Positions 34,395 to 43,251 of a stretch of 64,000 bases of DNA are shown piece by piece (the first letter of the stretch is position 1; each line of letters starts with the position of its first letter). The position numbers and the translations under genes are program-made. Source of the DNA: Longispora sp047121295 (GTDB lineage Bacteria; Actinomycetota; Actinomycetes; Mycobacteriales; Micromonosporaceae); NCBI RefSeq assembly GCF_047121295.1, contig NZ_CP139447.1:6944001-7008000 (forward strand). Reading direction: 5' to 3'. The notes beneath the pieces are model-generated. The model saw nothing but the letters and a program-made list of their open reading frames with translations. It was not told the DNA's origin and did no database searches.

Positions 34395-36104
34395 GTGCTC
34401 CAGGTGACACGCAAATGGCCGCTCGATGTGGCGGCGGGGATGGGATATTTGGCGATTGCCGTATTTCTGACGGCGGGGCTGTGGTCTGATCCCAGTACCC
34501 GGGCGTTGGGGGTCAATCCCGCCGACCAGACGCTGATCGAATGGTTCCTCGCCCAGGGCTCGCGGTTCTGGCTGGGCGACCTGTCCCTGGTCACCGACCG
34601 GATGAACAGCCCCGACGGCGTCAACCTGCTGACCAACGCGACGAACCTGCTGGCGGGGGCGCTGCTGGCCCCCGTGACGTTCCTGTTCGGCGCGCCGACG
34701 TCCTTCGCCGTGCTGGTCGCGGGCAACCTAGCGGGGACGGCGATCGGGTGGTATCTGCTGTTCGCCCGGGGCTTCGGGCTGCACCGCGCGGCGGCGGCCG
34801 TGGCCGGCGGGGTGTGCGGCTTCGCGCCGGCGATGATGTCGCAGTCCAACAGCCATACCCATATCACAATGCAATGGCTTTTACCCCCCATTGTGTACTG
34901 TCTGCTGCGGCTCACCCGTGGCCGGACCCCGGTCCGCACCGGCCTCGCGCTGGGCGCCCTGATCGTGGCGCAGTTCTTCGGCGGCCAGGAGGTGCTGTTC
35001 TTCGCGGCGATGACCCTGGGGCTGTTCACCATCGGGTACGCGGCGTTCGACCGCGACCTCGCCCGGCGCGCGGCCCGGCCGGTGCTCGTCGGGCTGGGCG
35101 TGGGCGCGGGCCTGGCGGTGGCGGTGCTGGCGTACCCGTTGTGGGTCGAGTTCAAGGGGCCGCAGTCGGTGCCCAACGGCCCGTTCTCGCCGGAGTTCTT
35201 CTCCGCCGACCTGGCCAGCTATGCGAAGTTCTCCCCGCTGTCGTGGGCCGGCCGCGACGGGGACGGCGGGGCGTTCGCGCCGAACGCGACGGAGCTGAAC
35301 ACGTTCCTCGGCGCCCCGCTCCTGATCATGGTCGCGGCCGCCGTGGCGTACCGGTGGCGGCACCCGGCGGTCCGGGCCGCGACGATCGTCGGCGTGCTGA
35401 TGGCGTGGCTGTCGCTCGGCCCGACCGTGACCGTGGCCGGCGAGCAGACGGGCTTCCCCGCGCTGTACGGGCTGCTGCACGGCCTGCCCGTGATCGACGG
35501 GGCGCTGCCGAGCCGGTTCGCGCTCACCCTGCTGCCTCTGGTCGCTACGGTGCTGGCCCTGGCGCTGGACGCGGCGCTGCGGCACGGCGGCGTGGCCCGG
35601 TACGTGCTGCCGGCCGCCACGGCGCTCGCCCTCGTGCCGATCCTCCCCCTGCCGCTGGACACGGTGCACCGGCCGGCCGTGCCGGAGTTCTTCGCCGCCG
35701 GGCACTGGAAGACCTGCGTGCGGACCGGCGGCGTGCTCGTCCCGGTGCCGCTGCCGTCGCCGCCCGACCCGGAGTCGCTGCGCTGGGCGGTGGCCGCCGA
35801 CGCGGCGTTCGGGGTGCCGGAGGGCTTCTTCATCGGCCCGTACGGCGGGGGCGGGAAGGCCAGCATGGGGGTGTACTCGCAGCCGACCGCCGCCCTGCTC
35901 GCCGACGTGCGCCGGACCGGGGTGGTGCCGGAGGTCACAGCGGAGACCCGGCGGGTGGCACAGGCCGACGTTGGGCATTGGAATGCATCATGTATTACTC
36001 TCGGCCCCACAGTGCATCGCGACGAGTTGAAGGCGACACTGGACCTGCTGTACGGCCCCGGTGAGCGCGTCGCCGACGTCTGGGTGTGGAGGGTTAAACC
36101 GTGA
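34395..36104 (+). CDS. Polytopic membrane protein, probable GT-C type glycosyltransferase
   Basis: About 569 residues with ten or more membrane helices and a C-terminal outer domain (from about HRPAVPEFFAAGHWKTC). The first helix (MGYLAIAVFLTAGLW) is followed by a loop with NPADQTLIEWFLAQGSRFWL, where an acidic residue lies in the position typical of GT-C enzymes that use polyprenyl-phosphate sugars. No exact family is recognised. Start is GTG 34395 or GTG 34404; neither has a clear ribosome site, and earlier starts would overlap the tRNA. Its stop overlaps the start of the aminopeptidase. Two short patches (34848-34905, 35968-36020) are clearly less GC-rich than the rest. Confidence 0.75.
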   Translation: MLQVTRKWPLDVAAGMGYLAIAVFLTAGLWSDPSTRALGVNPADQTLIEWFLAQGSRFWLGDLSLVTDRMNSPDGVNLLTNATNLLAGALLAPVTFLFGAPTSFAVLVAGNLAGTAIGWYLLFARGFGLHRAAAAVAGGVCGFAPAMMSQSNSHTHITMQWLLPPIVYCLLRLTRGRTPVRTGLALGALIVAQFFGGQEVLFFAAMTLGLFTIGYAAFDRDLARRAARPVLVGLGVGAGLAVAVLAYPLWVEFKGPQSVPNGPFSPEFFSADLASYAKFSPLSWAGRDGDGGAFAPNATELNTFLGAPLLIMVAAAVAYRWRHPAVRAATIVGVLMAWLSLGPTVTVAGEQTGFPALYGLLHGLPVIDGALPSRFALTLLPLVATVLALALDAALRHGGVARYVLPAATALALVPILPLPLDTVHRPAVPEFFAAGHWKTCVRTGGVLVPVPLPSPPDPESLRWAVAADAAFGVPEGFFIGPYGGGGKASMGVYSQPTAALLADVRRTGVVPEVTAETRRVAQADVGHWNASCITLGPTVHRDELKATLDLLYGPGERVADVWVWRVKP

Positions 36105-37498
36105 GTGATTTCGTTACCGGCAGTCACGACTGGCCGGTTACCGAGGCTCTGACCGAGTTCATGAAGATCGGCTGGGCGGACTCGGAGCTCTCCCCCACGC
36201 CGAGCGAGCAGGCGCCCTGGGCGGAGGCCCGGCGCAAGCGGCTCGCGGCGGCGTTCCCGGGCGAGCGGGTCATCGTGCCGGCCGGCCGGATGATCGCGCG
36301 CTCCAACGACCAGGACTTCCGGTTCCGCGCGCACTCGGCGTACGTGTGGCTGACCGGCGACCAGACCTCCGACGGCGTGTACGTGCTCGAACCGTCCGGC
36401 GAGGGCACCCTCTACCTGCGCCCGCGCTCCAACCGCTCCGACGGCGAGTTCTTCACCGACCGCCGGTACGGCGAGCTGTGGGCCGGCCGCCGCCCCACCC
36501 TGCGCGAGTCCTCGGCCACGCTCGGCGTCGAGACCCGGCACATCGACGAGCTGGCGCTGTCCGGCCCGGCCCGGGTGCTGCGCGGCGTCGACGCCACGAT
36601 CGACCACCTGGTGCCCGCCATCGGGGACGGCACCCGCGACCTCGAACTCGCGGCCGTCCTCGCCGAGCTGCGCCTCGTCAAGGACGAGTGGGAGATCGCC
36701 GAGCTGCGCCGGGCCTGCGAGTCCACGGCCCGGGGCTTCGAGGACGTGGTCCGGGCGCTGGAGTTCGCGAAGTCCGGCGGCGGCGAGCGCTACCTGGAGG
36801 GCACCTTCTGGCGGCGGGCGCGGACCGAGGGCAACGACGTCGGGTACCACTCGATCGTCGCCGCCGGCTCGCACGCCACCACCCTGCACTGGATCGAGAA
36901 CAACGGCCCGATCCGCGACGGCGACCTGCTGCTCCTGGACGCCGGGGTCGAGCTGCGCTCGCTGTACACCGCCGACGTGACCCGGGTCTTCCCGATCTCC
37001 GGCCGCTTCACCCCGCTCCAGCGCGACGTGTACGAGCTGTCCCGCCGGGCCAACGACGCCGCCCTCGGCGAGCTCCGCCCGGGCGCCGACTACCGCGACT
37101 TCCACCGCGCGGCCATGAAGGTGATGGCCCACGGCCTGGAGGACCTGGGCGTGCTCCCGGTGTCCGCCGAGCAGGCCCTCGACCCCGAGTCCACGATCTA
37201 CCGGCGCTGGACGCTGTGCGGCTCCGGGCACATGCTCGGCCTCGACGTGCACGACTGCGCGCGGTCGCGGGCGTCGAAGTACCTGGACGGGAAGCTGGAG
37301 GTGGGCCACGTGCTCACCGTCGAGCCGGGGATCTACTTCCAGCCCGACGACCTGCTGATCCCGGCGGAGCTGCGCGGGATGGGCTTCCGGATCGAGGAGG
37401 ACCTGGCGATCACGCCCGACGGGTACGAGATGCTGTCCGACCAGCTCCCTCGCACCGCCTCCGATGTCGAGGCGTGGATGGCGGACCTGGTCCGCTAG
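36101..37498 (+). CDS. Aminopeptidase P family (Xaa-Pro) metallopeptidase
   Basis: A 465-residue peptidase of family M24B. The N-terminal domain has the AMP_N pattern (RVIVPAGRMIARSNDQDFRF; AYVWLTGDQTSDGVYVLE). The pita-bread catalytic domain holds the five metal ligands: Asp in LLLDAGVE, Asp in YTADVTRVF, His in GSGHMLGLDVHD, Glu in LTVEPGIYF and Glu in FRIEEDLAIT. It removes an N-terminal residue preceding proline and is probably cytoplasmic and Mn-dependent. The GTG overlaps the stop of the membrane protein (GTGA), suggesting coupled translation without obvious functional link. Two hairpins follow. Confidence 0.94.
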   Translation: MSDFVTGSHDWPVTEALTEFMKIGWADSELSPTPSEQAPWAEARRKRLAAAFPGERVIVPAGRMIARSNDQDFRFRAHSAYVWLTGDQTSDGVYVLEPSGEGTLYLRPRSNRSDGEFFTDRRYGELWAGRRPTLRESSATLGVETRHIDELALSGPARVLRGVDATIDHLVPAIGDGTRDLELAAVLAELRLVKDEWEIAELRRACESTARGFEDVVRALEFAKSGGGERYLEGTFWRRARTEGNDVGYHSIVAAGSHATTLHWIENNGPIRDGDLLLLDAGVELRSLYTADVTRVFPISGRFTPLQRDVYELSRRANDAALGELRPGADYRDFHRAAMKVMAHGLEDLGVLPVSAEQALDPESTIYRRWTLCGSGHMLGLDVHDCARSRASKYLDGKLEVGHVLTVEPGIYFQPDDLLIPAELRGMGFRIEEDLAITPDGYEMLSDQLPRTASDVEAWMADLVR

Positions 37499-37538
37499 AC
37501 CGTGGCTGGCCGCTCACCCCGGTGGGCGACCGGCCTTC

Positions 37539-37558
37539 GGGTGGTTGCGAGACCACCC
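37539..37558 (+). terminator. Hairpin after the aminopeptidase gene
   Basis: GGGTGGT / ACCACCC with loop TGCGAG, 40 bases after the stop at 37498 and just before a larger palindrome. Confidence 0.55.
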
Positions 37559-37566
37559 CACGCCGA

Positions 37567-37629
37567 TGATCGCGAGTTGCGGCCAGATAGTGCAGTCTGC
37601 CTGCACTTTCGGGCCGCAACTCGCGATCA
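37567..37629 (+). repeat. Palindromic element, second family, copy E1
   Basis: Outer 18-bp arms TGATCGCGAGTTGCGGCC (37567-37584) and its complement (37612-37629) enclose an inner 7-bp hairpin AGTGCAG-TCTGC-CTGCACT. The layout and core sequence recur at 49988-50048. It lies between convergent genes. Confidence 0.8.
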
Positions 37630-37665
37630 CCAGGTCAGCCGCTCCGCAAGAACGAGGGGCAAGCT

Positions 37666-37863
37666 CTAGGCCGCGAGGGTCCCCCGGCGGAGCGCCGAGG
37701 TGAACGCGCGCCAGTCGGCCGGGGCGAACGCGAGCACCGGCCCGGTGACGTCCTTGCTGTCCCGCACCCCGGTCACCCCGGCCACCTGCGCGACCTCGAC
37801 ACACGATCCGGCCGCATTGCTCCGACTCGACTTCCGCCATGCGGCGTCTGCCAATACACCCAT
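37666..37863 (-). CDS. DUF397 domain-containing protein
   Basis: A 65-residue protein that is a single DUF397 domain: AAWRKSSRSNAAGSCVEVAQ, then GVRDSKDVTGPVLAFAPADW and RAFTSALRRG. Such proteins are abundant in filamentous actinomycetes and usually sit directly beside an XRE/DUF5753 regulator, as here: its ATG comes one base after the stop of that gene, so the two are co-translated. In studied cases the small partner and the XRE protein form a regulatory pair resembling the WhiJ-type developmental loci. Its exact action is not known. Confidence 0.95.
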   Translation of the reverse strand: MGVLADAAWRKSSRSNAAGSCVEVAQVAGVTGVRDSKDVTGPVLAFAPADWRAFTSALRRGTLAA

Positions 37864-37864
37864 C

Positions 37865-38752
37865 TCAGTCGAACTCCTTCGCCATTCGCTCCAGCAGCAT
37901 CCGCGAGTCGGCCACGTTCAGCGAGCGGTCAACAATGTCGTCGAACGCCTCCGAGAACTCGCCTACCTCGGCCGGCCTATCAAGATAGAGATCGCCAGTG
38001 AAGCCATCTCTCATGACGACAGATGGTTCCCGGTTTCCCTGGGGTCCCTCCGGAAAGTCCAGGATCGAAAAGGCTGCCGTGTTCAGGCCAGCGTGCATGC
38101 CGAACGCGAACGGCACGATCCTGATCGACACATTCGGCAGATGACTCATCCGGACAAGGTGGCGTAGTTGAGCAGCCATGAGCGCCGGATTGCCGATCGG
38201 CCGGTGCAGGACCGCCTCGTCCAGAACGGCGTCCAATTGTAGAGCCGGAGGCGACGTGCGGGTGAGAATCGCCTGGCGGGCCATGCGGACCTCAATTAGC
38301 CTCTCAAGCTCCTCGCCGGAGTATTTGGCTCCGATGATCTGCCGCGCGTAGTCGGGAGTCTGGAACAGGCCCAGGACCAGTTGCGCGTTGAACCATCGCA
38401 TCCGCGAGGCCGCAGCCTCCAGGCTCACATAGATCTCGTATTTCTCCATCAGCACGTCGCTGAAGGCGTGCCACCAACCTTTGTTCTTCGTTTCGGCGGC
38501 CAGGGAGACCAGGCCGTCGCGGGTCGCCTCGTCCACCTTGTACAGCCGGCACAGCGCCTCGATGTGCGACCGGCCGTACTTCACGCTCGAGTCGCCGTTC
38601 TCCATCCGCCACAGGCTCTGGCGGGACACGTCGATCGCGGCGGAGACCTCGTCCGCGCGCAGGCCCCGCTCGGTGCGCAGGGCGCGCAGGCGGCGGCCGA
38701 GCTGGCGGCGGGGCACGGTGCTTCCCGAGCCCTCCGGCGTCGTACTCATCAT
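37865..38752 (-). CDS. XRE family regulator with DUF5753 domain
   Basis: A 295-residue regulator. The HTH occupies about residues 15-75 (LGRRLRALRTERGLRADEVS; SRQSLWRMENGDSSV). The rest is DUF5753, with the hallmark YVSLEAAASRMRWFNAQLVL, GLFQTPDYARQII, VRMARQAILTR, LDAVLDEAVLHRPIGNPALM and IVPFAFGMHAGL. It belongs to the WhiJ-like group that represses or licenses development with a DUF397 partner, encoded immediately downstream. Start ATGATG at 38752; the second ATG is equally good. The 280 bases upstream contain only the ndh terminator and likely the promoter. Confidence 0.94.
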   Translation of the reverse strand: MMSTTPEGSGSTVPRRQLGRRLRALRTERGLRADEVSAAIDVSRQSLWRMENGDSSVKYGRSHIEALCRLYKVDEATRDGLVSLAAETKNKGWWHAFSDVLMEKYEIYVSLEAAASRMRWFNAQLVLGLFQTPDYARQIIGAKYSGEELERLIEVRMARQAILTRTSPPALQLDAVLDEAVLHRPIGNPALMAAQLRHLVRMSHLPNVSIRIVPFAFGMHAGLNTAAFSILDFPEGPQGNREPSVVMRDGFTGDLYLDRPAEVGEFSEAFDDIVDRSLNVADSRMLLERMAKEFD

Positions 38753-38982
38753 GTGCAGCGGCTCCTCACCGGGCCGGCGTCCGCGTTCCAGAATAGACGC
38801 CGACGTAACCCGACGGCCTTCCTGACTGGTTACGGAACGAAACAGTGGCTTCTTCCGAATCAGCCGAGAATTCTACGGTGCGCGCAGGCCAGGGCCAGCG
38901 CCCGGGAGTCATAGGGTTCGATCGCCAGAGCTGTGCGTGACGGAGGCTCGGCGCAAACAGGGCACCCCCGGGAACGACGCGA

Positions 38983-39011
38983 GGCCCCGGCCGGCGCGTG
39001 CCGGTGGGGCC
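38983..39011 (-). terminator. Imperfect hairpin after ndh
   Basis: GGCCCCGGCCGGC pairs with GCCGGTGGGGCC with one bulge and a GCGT loop, 24 bases beyond the ndh stop. Stable but not perfect. Confidence 0.5.
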
Positions 39012-39034
39012 CCACTCGTAACCGATAAAAGGTT

Positions 39035-40354
39035 TTAGAAGCTGTCTTCTCGCCACTCGTGTTTCGGTGCCTGGAGCTGGCCGAGGGCGATGACCTCGCG
39101 CTTGAGGAACAGTGCGAGGGTCCAGTCCGCGACGACCCGGACCTTGCGGTTCAGGCTCGGGATCCGGCTCATGTGGTAGGTGCGGTGCACCCACCAGGCC
39201 GGGATGCCCCGGATCTTGAAGCCGAAGAGGTACGCGACGCCCTTGTGCAGGCCGAGGCTGGCGACGGAGCCGGCGTACTTGTGCCGGTACTCCTTCGGTT
39301 CCTGGCCCCGGACGACGGCGGCGATGTTGTCGGCGAGCCGGGTGGCCTGCCGGACGGCGTGCTGCGCGTTGGGGGCGCAGGTGGCGTCGGGATCCGTGTC
39401 GGCCAGGGACAGGTCCGGCACCCGGGCGCAGTCGCCCGCGCTCCAGACGCCGTCGAGCGGGGCGCCGTTCTCGATGACCCGGAGGTACGCGTCGCACGTG
39501 ACCCGCTTGCGCTCGTCGCGGGGCAGGTCGGTGGAGTCGAGCATCGGGTGCGGCTTGACGCCGGCCGTCCACACGATCGTGTCGGACTCGAAGGTGTCGC
39601 CGTCGGACAGCACGACCTTGCCGTCGACGCAGGACTCCAGGCGGGTGGACAGCCGGACGTCCATGCCGCGCTCGACGAGCTGCACGGCGGTGTACGCGCC
39701 GAGCTCCAGGCCGACCTCGGGGAGGATCTTCTCGGAGGCCTCGACGAGCACCCAGCGCAGGTCCTTGCGGTCCAGCTCGGGGTAGTAGCGCAGGCCGTCG
39801 TCGACCATGTCGGCCATCTCGGCGAGCGCCTCGATGCCGGCGAAGCCGCCGCCGACGAAGACGAAGGTCAGGGCACGCCGACGGGTGGCCAGGTCGGCGG
39901 TGCTCGCCGCGATGTCGAGCTGGGCGAGCACCTGGTTGCGCAGGTAGATCGCCTCGCCGATCGTCTTGAAGCCGATCGCGTTCTCTTTCAGGCCCGGGAT
40001 CGGCAGGGTCCGGGACACCGAACCGGGGGCCACGATGATGTGGTCGAACCCGGTCTCCCACTCCGGCCCGACGAGGGGCTGGATGGTGAGGGTCTTGGTC
40101 TTGGCGGACACGGAGGTCACCAGGCCGGTGATCACCGTGCACTTGTTCCGGAGGATGCGGCGCAGCGGCACGACGGCGTGCCGGGGCGAGATGTTGCCGG
40201 CTGCCGCCTCGGGCAGGAACGGCTGGTACGTCATGTGCGGCTGGGGATCGATGACGATGATCTCCGCCTCGCGGGACTTGAGCTTCCTGGACAGCCTCAG
40301 AGCTGTATAAAGGCCGACGTGGCCGGCCCCGACTACGACAATCCGCTTCGCCAT
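39035..40354 (-). CDS. ndh: Type II NADH dehydrogenase (NDH-2)
   Basis: A 439-residue flavoprotein that passes electrons from NADH to menaquinone without pumping protons. FAD site: RIVVVGAGHVGLYTALRLSR. NAD site: FVFVGGGFAGIEALAEM. Second FAD motif: GVWSAGDCARVPD. The quinone-side AQHAVRQATRLADNI and a C-terminal amphipathic region (FGFKIRGIPAWWVHRTYHMS) for membrane attachment are present. Length fits mycobacterial Ndh. A less specific NAD(P)/FAD oxidoreductase cannot be excluded. Start ATG 40354; the stop of the MoxR-operon last gene lies four bases downstream of its start region, so it is the next gene on the same strand and could be partly co-transcribed. Confidence 0.88.
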   Translation of the reverse strand: MAKRIVVVGAGHVGLYTALRLSRKLKSREAEIIVIDPQPHMTYQPFLPEAAAGNISPRHAVVPLRRILRNKCTVITGLVTSVSAKTKTLTIQPLVGPEWETGFDHIIVAPGSVSRTLPIPGLKENAIGFKTIGEAIYLRNQVLAQLDIAASTADLATRRRALTFVFVGGGFAGIEALAEMADMVDDGLRYYPELDRKDLRWVLVEASEKILPEVGLELGAYTAVQLVERGMDVRLSTRLESCVDGKVVLSDGDTFESDTIVWTAGVKPHPMLDSTDLPRDERKRVTCDAYLRVIENGAPLDGVWSAGDCARVPDLSLADTDPDATCAPNAQHAVRQATRLADNIAAVVRGQEPKEYRHKYAGSVASLGLHKGVAYLFGFKIRGIPAWWVHRTYHMSRIPSLNRKVRVVADWTLALFLKREVIALGQLQAPKHEWREDSF

Positions 40355-40358
40355 GTCC

Positions 40359-40925
40359 TCATGATGCGCCGCGCCGGGGGCTCCGTAGCGCCAGGTACGC
40401 CAATATCCCAGCAGCCAGAACGGCGCCGACCACGCCGAGCAGCGGAAACACGAGTGCGGAGCTGGGTTCGGCCCCCTGCGAGAGCGTGACCACGACCACC
40501 CCGAGAATGCCGGTGAGCAACATCACTCCGACTGTTCGGGTAAACCACCGCAAAAGCACCGCAGGAAGAACCACGGCATCGAGGGGTACCGCGGCGGCCA
40601 GCGCGCACGCCGAGTGCTGCAGGTACAGCGCGCACGCCACCGAGATCAGCGCCGTGGTCGACCGCCCCCCGCCGTCCAGCGCGGTGCCGAGGAACCACAG
40701 CACCAACGTGCTCACCATGGCCATGGTCACGAAGGGGCTGCCCGGCGCGAACGCCGCGACGGCGGCCAGCACCGAGCCGGCCAGCATCATCGGCGCGGTC
40801 ACCAGCGACCCCGGCAGCGCGATGCCGAAAGCCGCCACCCCGGTCGCGAACACGATCGCCCGCAGCAGCAGCGGGCCCGGGGCCACCCGGCTCAGGTTCC
40901 GGGCAAGCGTCATGAGCTGGTTCAT
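40359..40925 (-). CDS. Polytopic membrane protein, last gene of the MoxR operon
   Basis: A 188-residue protein with about six hydrophobic helices (LLLRAIVFATGVAAFGIALP; MAMVSTLVLWFLGTALDGG; TVGVMLLTGILGVVVVTLSQ; VVGAVLAAGILAYLALRSPR). No family is recognised. Its ATG overlaps the DUF58 stop (ATGA). Genes of this kind end many actinobacterial MoxR/DUF58/DUF4129 operons, so it is likely a membrane partner of that chaperone system. It lies only four bases upstream of the ndh start, which could thus belong to the same transcript. Confidence 0.8.
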   Translation of the reverse strand: MNQLMTLARNLSRVAPGPLLLRAIVFATGVAAFGIALPGSLVTAPMMLAGSVLAAVAAFAPGSPFVTMAMVSTLVLWFLGTALDGGGRSTTALISVACALYLQHSACALAAAVPLDAVVLPAVLLRWFTRTVGVMLLTGILGVVVVTLSQGAEPSSALVFPLLGVVGAVLAAGILAYLALRSPRRGAS

Positions 40926-42241
40926 CGGACTCCCGCCCTCGGTGCGGCGGCCAGCTGCGACATGTCCCGCAGCACCTGGTCCAGGCTGCCGGCGCCCGCC
41001 CACGGGACCACCGGCACGCCGTGCTCCAGCAACTGGCCGATGATGTTCTCCCGTTCCAGGCGCCACATCCGGTACCCGACGTCGCCCCACTCGCTCGCCG
41101 TCGCCGGCCGGATCATCGACGGCAGGGTGTCCACGGCCACCACGGTCCGCCCCGCCCGGGCGAGCCGGGCCAGCAGGCCGGCGCTGCGCACCTCCAACAG
41201 CGGGGTCAGCACCACGAACAGCGCGTTGCCGGACCTCAGGTGCCGGCTGAACATGCCCTCCAGCGGGTCGTACTCCGTCCCGCCCGGCGCCACGTCCAAC
41301 AGCCACTCCAGCGCCGCCAGGTGGTGCCGGCGACCGCTGCCGGGCCGTAGCCACCGGGCCCGCGCGCCGTACTCCAGCATCGACACCCGGTCGCCGGCGC
41401 CCAGGTAGTGCTGGGCGATGCCGGCCGCCGCGCGGACGGTGGTGTCCAGCACCGAGGCCCGGGCGCCCTTCGCCTTCGCCTCCACCTCGTGCAGCACGTC
41501 GAGGACCAGCACCACCTCGGCGTCGCGGTCGGAGAGCGTGTGCGCGACGTGCAGCTCCCGGGTGCGCAGCGAGGTGCGCCAGTCGATCCGGCGCAGCCGG
41601 TCCCCCGAGGAGAACGGCCGGATGCCGGCCAGCTCGCCGCCGTCCCCGTACCGGCGGGACCGGTGCGCGCCGACCAGGCCGGCGGCCCGGGGCATCGCGT
41701 CGTCGGCCTTGAAGCCCTCCGTCTTCGGGAACACCCGCAACAGCAGCGGCTGGGCCACGATCGGCCGGCTCTGCAGCATCGCGTCGCACGCGACGGCGTA
41801 CACCTCCAGCGGGCCGACCGGCTGGCGGCCCCAGCGTTCGGCAGTGCCGACCAGGTCCAGGTCGACCACGCCCAGCGCGGGCACCGGGGTGAGGAACGGC
41901 CGGTCGCCGTTCGGCACCTTCAGCCACGGGGACAGCTCGGTGCGGATCACGGCCAGGTCGTACGGCGCGTGGTCCGGGTTGGCGACGCTGACCCGCACCT
42001 CGGCGTCGCCGCCCTCCGTGAGGTACGGCGCGGCCGTGCCCACCACGGCGTCGGGCAGCAGGCGCGGCCGGTTGCGCAGCGACACCGCCGCCCCGATCGC
42101 GAACGGCGCGGCGATCACGATCAGGTCCCACCGGCCGGTGATCGTGGCGGCGAGCAGCAGGACCGAGGTCAGGAAGACGGCCCGGCGCAGCGCCCGGGTG
42201 GGCACCCAGTCCGCGTCGTCGACGTCCCGGGCTACTGCCAT
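40922..42241 (-). CDS. DUF58 domain-containing protein
   Basis: A 439-residue protein. Two N-terminal hydrophobic segments (AVFLTSVLLLAATITGRWDL and the next) anchor it; a beta-rich outer region follows; the DUF58 core is at GELAGIRPFSSGDRLRRIDW with the ED-R-IDWR motif, then a von Willebrand factor A-like part (DAEVVLVLDVLHEVEAKAKG). DUF58 proteins partner with MoxR ATPases, probably as adaptors in metal insertion or complex assembly. ATG 42241 overlaps the MoxR end by ten bases; its stop overlaps the next gene. The long upstream frame is an extension without support. Confidence 0.9.
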   Translation of the reverse strand: MAVARDVDDADWVPTRALRRAVFLTSVLLLAATITGRWDLIVIAAPFAIGAAVSLRNRPRLLPDAVVGTAAPYLTEGGDAEVRVSVANPDHAPYDLAVIRTELSPWLKVPNGDRPFLTPVPALGVVDLDLVGTAERWGRQPVGPLEVYAVACDAMLQSRPIVAQPLLLRVFPKTEGFKADDAMPRAAGLVGAHRSRRYGDGGELAGIRPFSSGDRLRRIDWRTSLRTRELHVAHTLSDRDAEVVLVLDVLHEVEAKAKGARASVLDTTVRAAAGIAQHYLGAGDRVSMLEYGARARWLRPGSGRRHHLAALEWLLDVAPGGTEYDPLEGMFSRHLRSGNALFVVLTPLLEVRSAGLLARLARAGRTVVAVDTLPSMIRPATASEWGDVGYRMWRLERENIIGQLLEHGVPVVPWAGAGSLDQVLRDMSQLAAAPRAGVR

Positions 42242-43251
42242 TGCCGGGCCTCGCCGACCGGCACCTCCTCGGTCGGATACCCGTACGCCGGCACCGCGCC
42301 GCTCGCCGGGGTGGGCACCGATTCGACCACCTCGCGGACCACCGTCTCCGGGTCCACCCGGCGCAGCCACATCTCGGGCCGCAGGGTGATCCGGTGCGAC
42401 AGCGCCGCCACGGCCACGCCCTTCACGTCCTCGGGCACCACGTAGTCCCGTCCGGCGAGCACCGCCCGGGCCCGGGCGAGCAGCAGCAGGGCCAGCGAGC
42501 CGCGCGGGGAGGCGCCGACGAGCACCCGGGTGTCGGAGCGGGTGGCGCCGACCATCTCCACGACGTACCGGGAGATGGACTCCTCGACCGACACGTACTC
42601 GATGGACTCCTGCATCGCCAGCAGCGTCTGCGCGTCCACGACCGGCTCGACCACGGCCTCCTCGCGGTGCCGGACCATGCGCCGGTTGAGGACGTCCAGC
42701 TCCTCCTCCGCGCTCGGGTACCCGAACGACACCCGGAGCATGAACCGGTCGAGCTGCGCCTCCGGCAGCGGATACGTGCCCTCGTGCTCGATCGGGTTCG
42801 CCGTGGCGAGCACGTGGAACGGGGCCGACAGCCGGTAGGTGGTGCCCTCGACGGACACCTGCTTCTCCTGCATCGCCTCCAGGAGCGCGGCCTGCGTCTT
42901 CGGCGGCGTCCGGTTGATCTCGTCGGCGAGCAGCAGGTTCGTGAACACCGGGCCGGGCCGGAAGGTGAAGTCGTGGGTGCGCTGGTCGTACAGGAACGAC
43001 CCGGTCACGTCCGCAGGCAGCAGGTCCGGGGTGAACTGGAGCCGGCGGAACTCGATCCCCAGCGCCTGGGCCATCGTCCGCGCCGTGAGGGTCTTGCCCA
43101 GCCCGGGCAGGTCCTCCAGCAGCACGTGCCCACCGGCCAGGATCCCGGCCAGCACCAGCTCCAGCGAGTCGCGCTTGCCGACGACCACCGTGCCGACCCT
43201 GTCCAGGACAGCCCGGGCCAGCCGGCTGACCTCGTGCGGGGGCAGGTTCAT
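42232..43251 (-). CDS. MoxR family AAA+ ATPase
   Basis: A 339-residue MoxR-type chaperone ATPase. Walker A EDLPGLGKT (about residues 46-54), Walker B NLLLADEINRTPPKTQAAL, sensor 1 HVLATANPIEHEGTYPLPEA, and arginine finger region LPEAQLDRFMLR are all present. A C-terminal lid contains GASPRGSLALLLLARARAVL, the MoxR sensor 2. MoxR ATPases remodel partner proteins, commonly with DUF58/VWA proteins encoded next to them, as here. ATG overlaps the upstream stop by four bases (ATGA), so the whole set is one coupled operon. The client is unknown. Confidence 0.96.
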   Translation of the reverse strand: MNLPPHEVSRLARAVLDRVGTVVVGKRDSLELVLAGILAGGHVLLEDLPGLGKTLTARTMAQALGIEFRRLQFTPDLLPADVTGSFLYDQRTHDFTFRPGPVFTNLLLADEINRTPPKTQAALLEAMQEKQVSVEGTTYRLSAPFHVLATANPIEHEGTYPLPEAQLDRFMLRVSFGYPSAEEELDVLNRRMVRHREEAVVEPVVDAQTLLAMQESIEYVSVEESISRYVVEMVGATRSDTRVLVGASPRGSLALLLLARARAVLAGRDYVVPEDVKGVAVAALSHRITLRPEMWLRRVDPETVVREVVESVPTPASGAVPAYGYPTEEVPVGEARQWQ

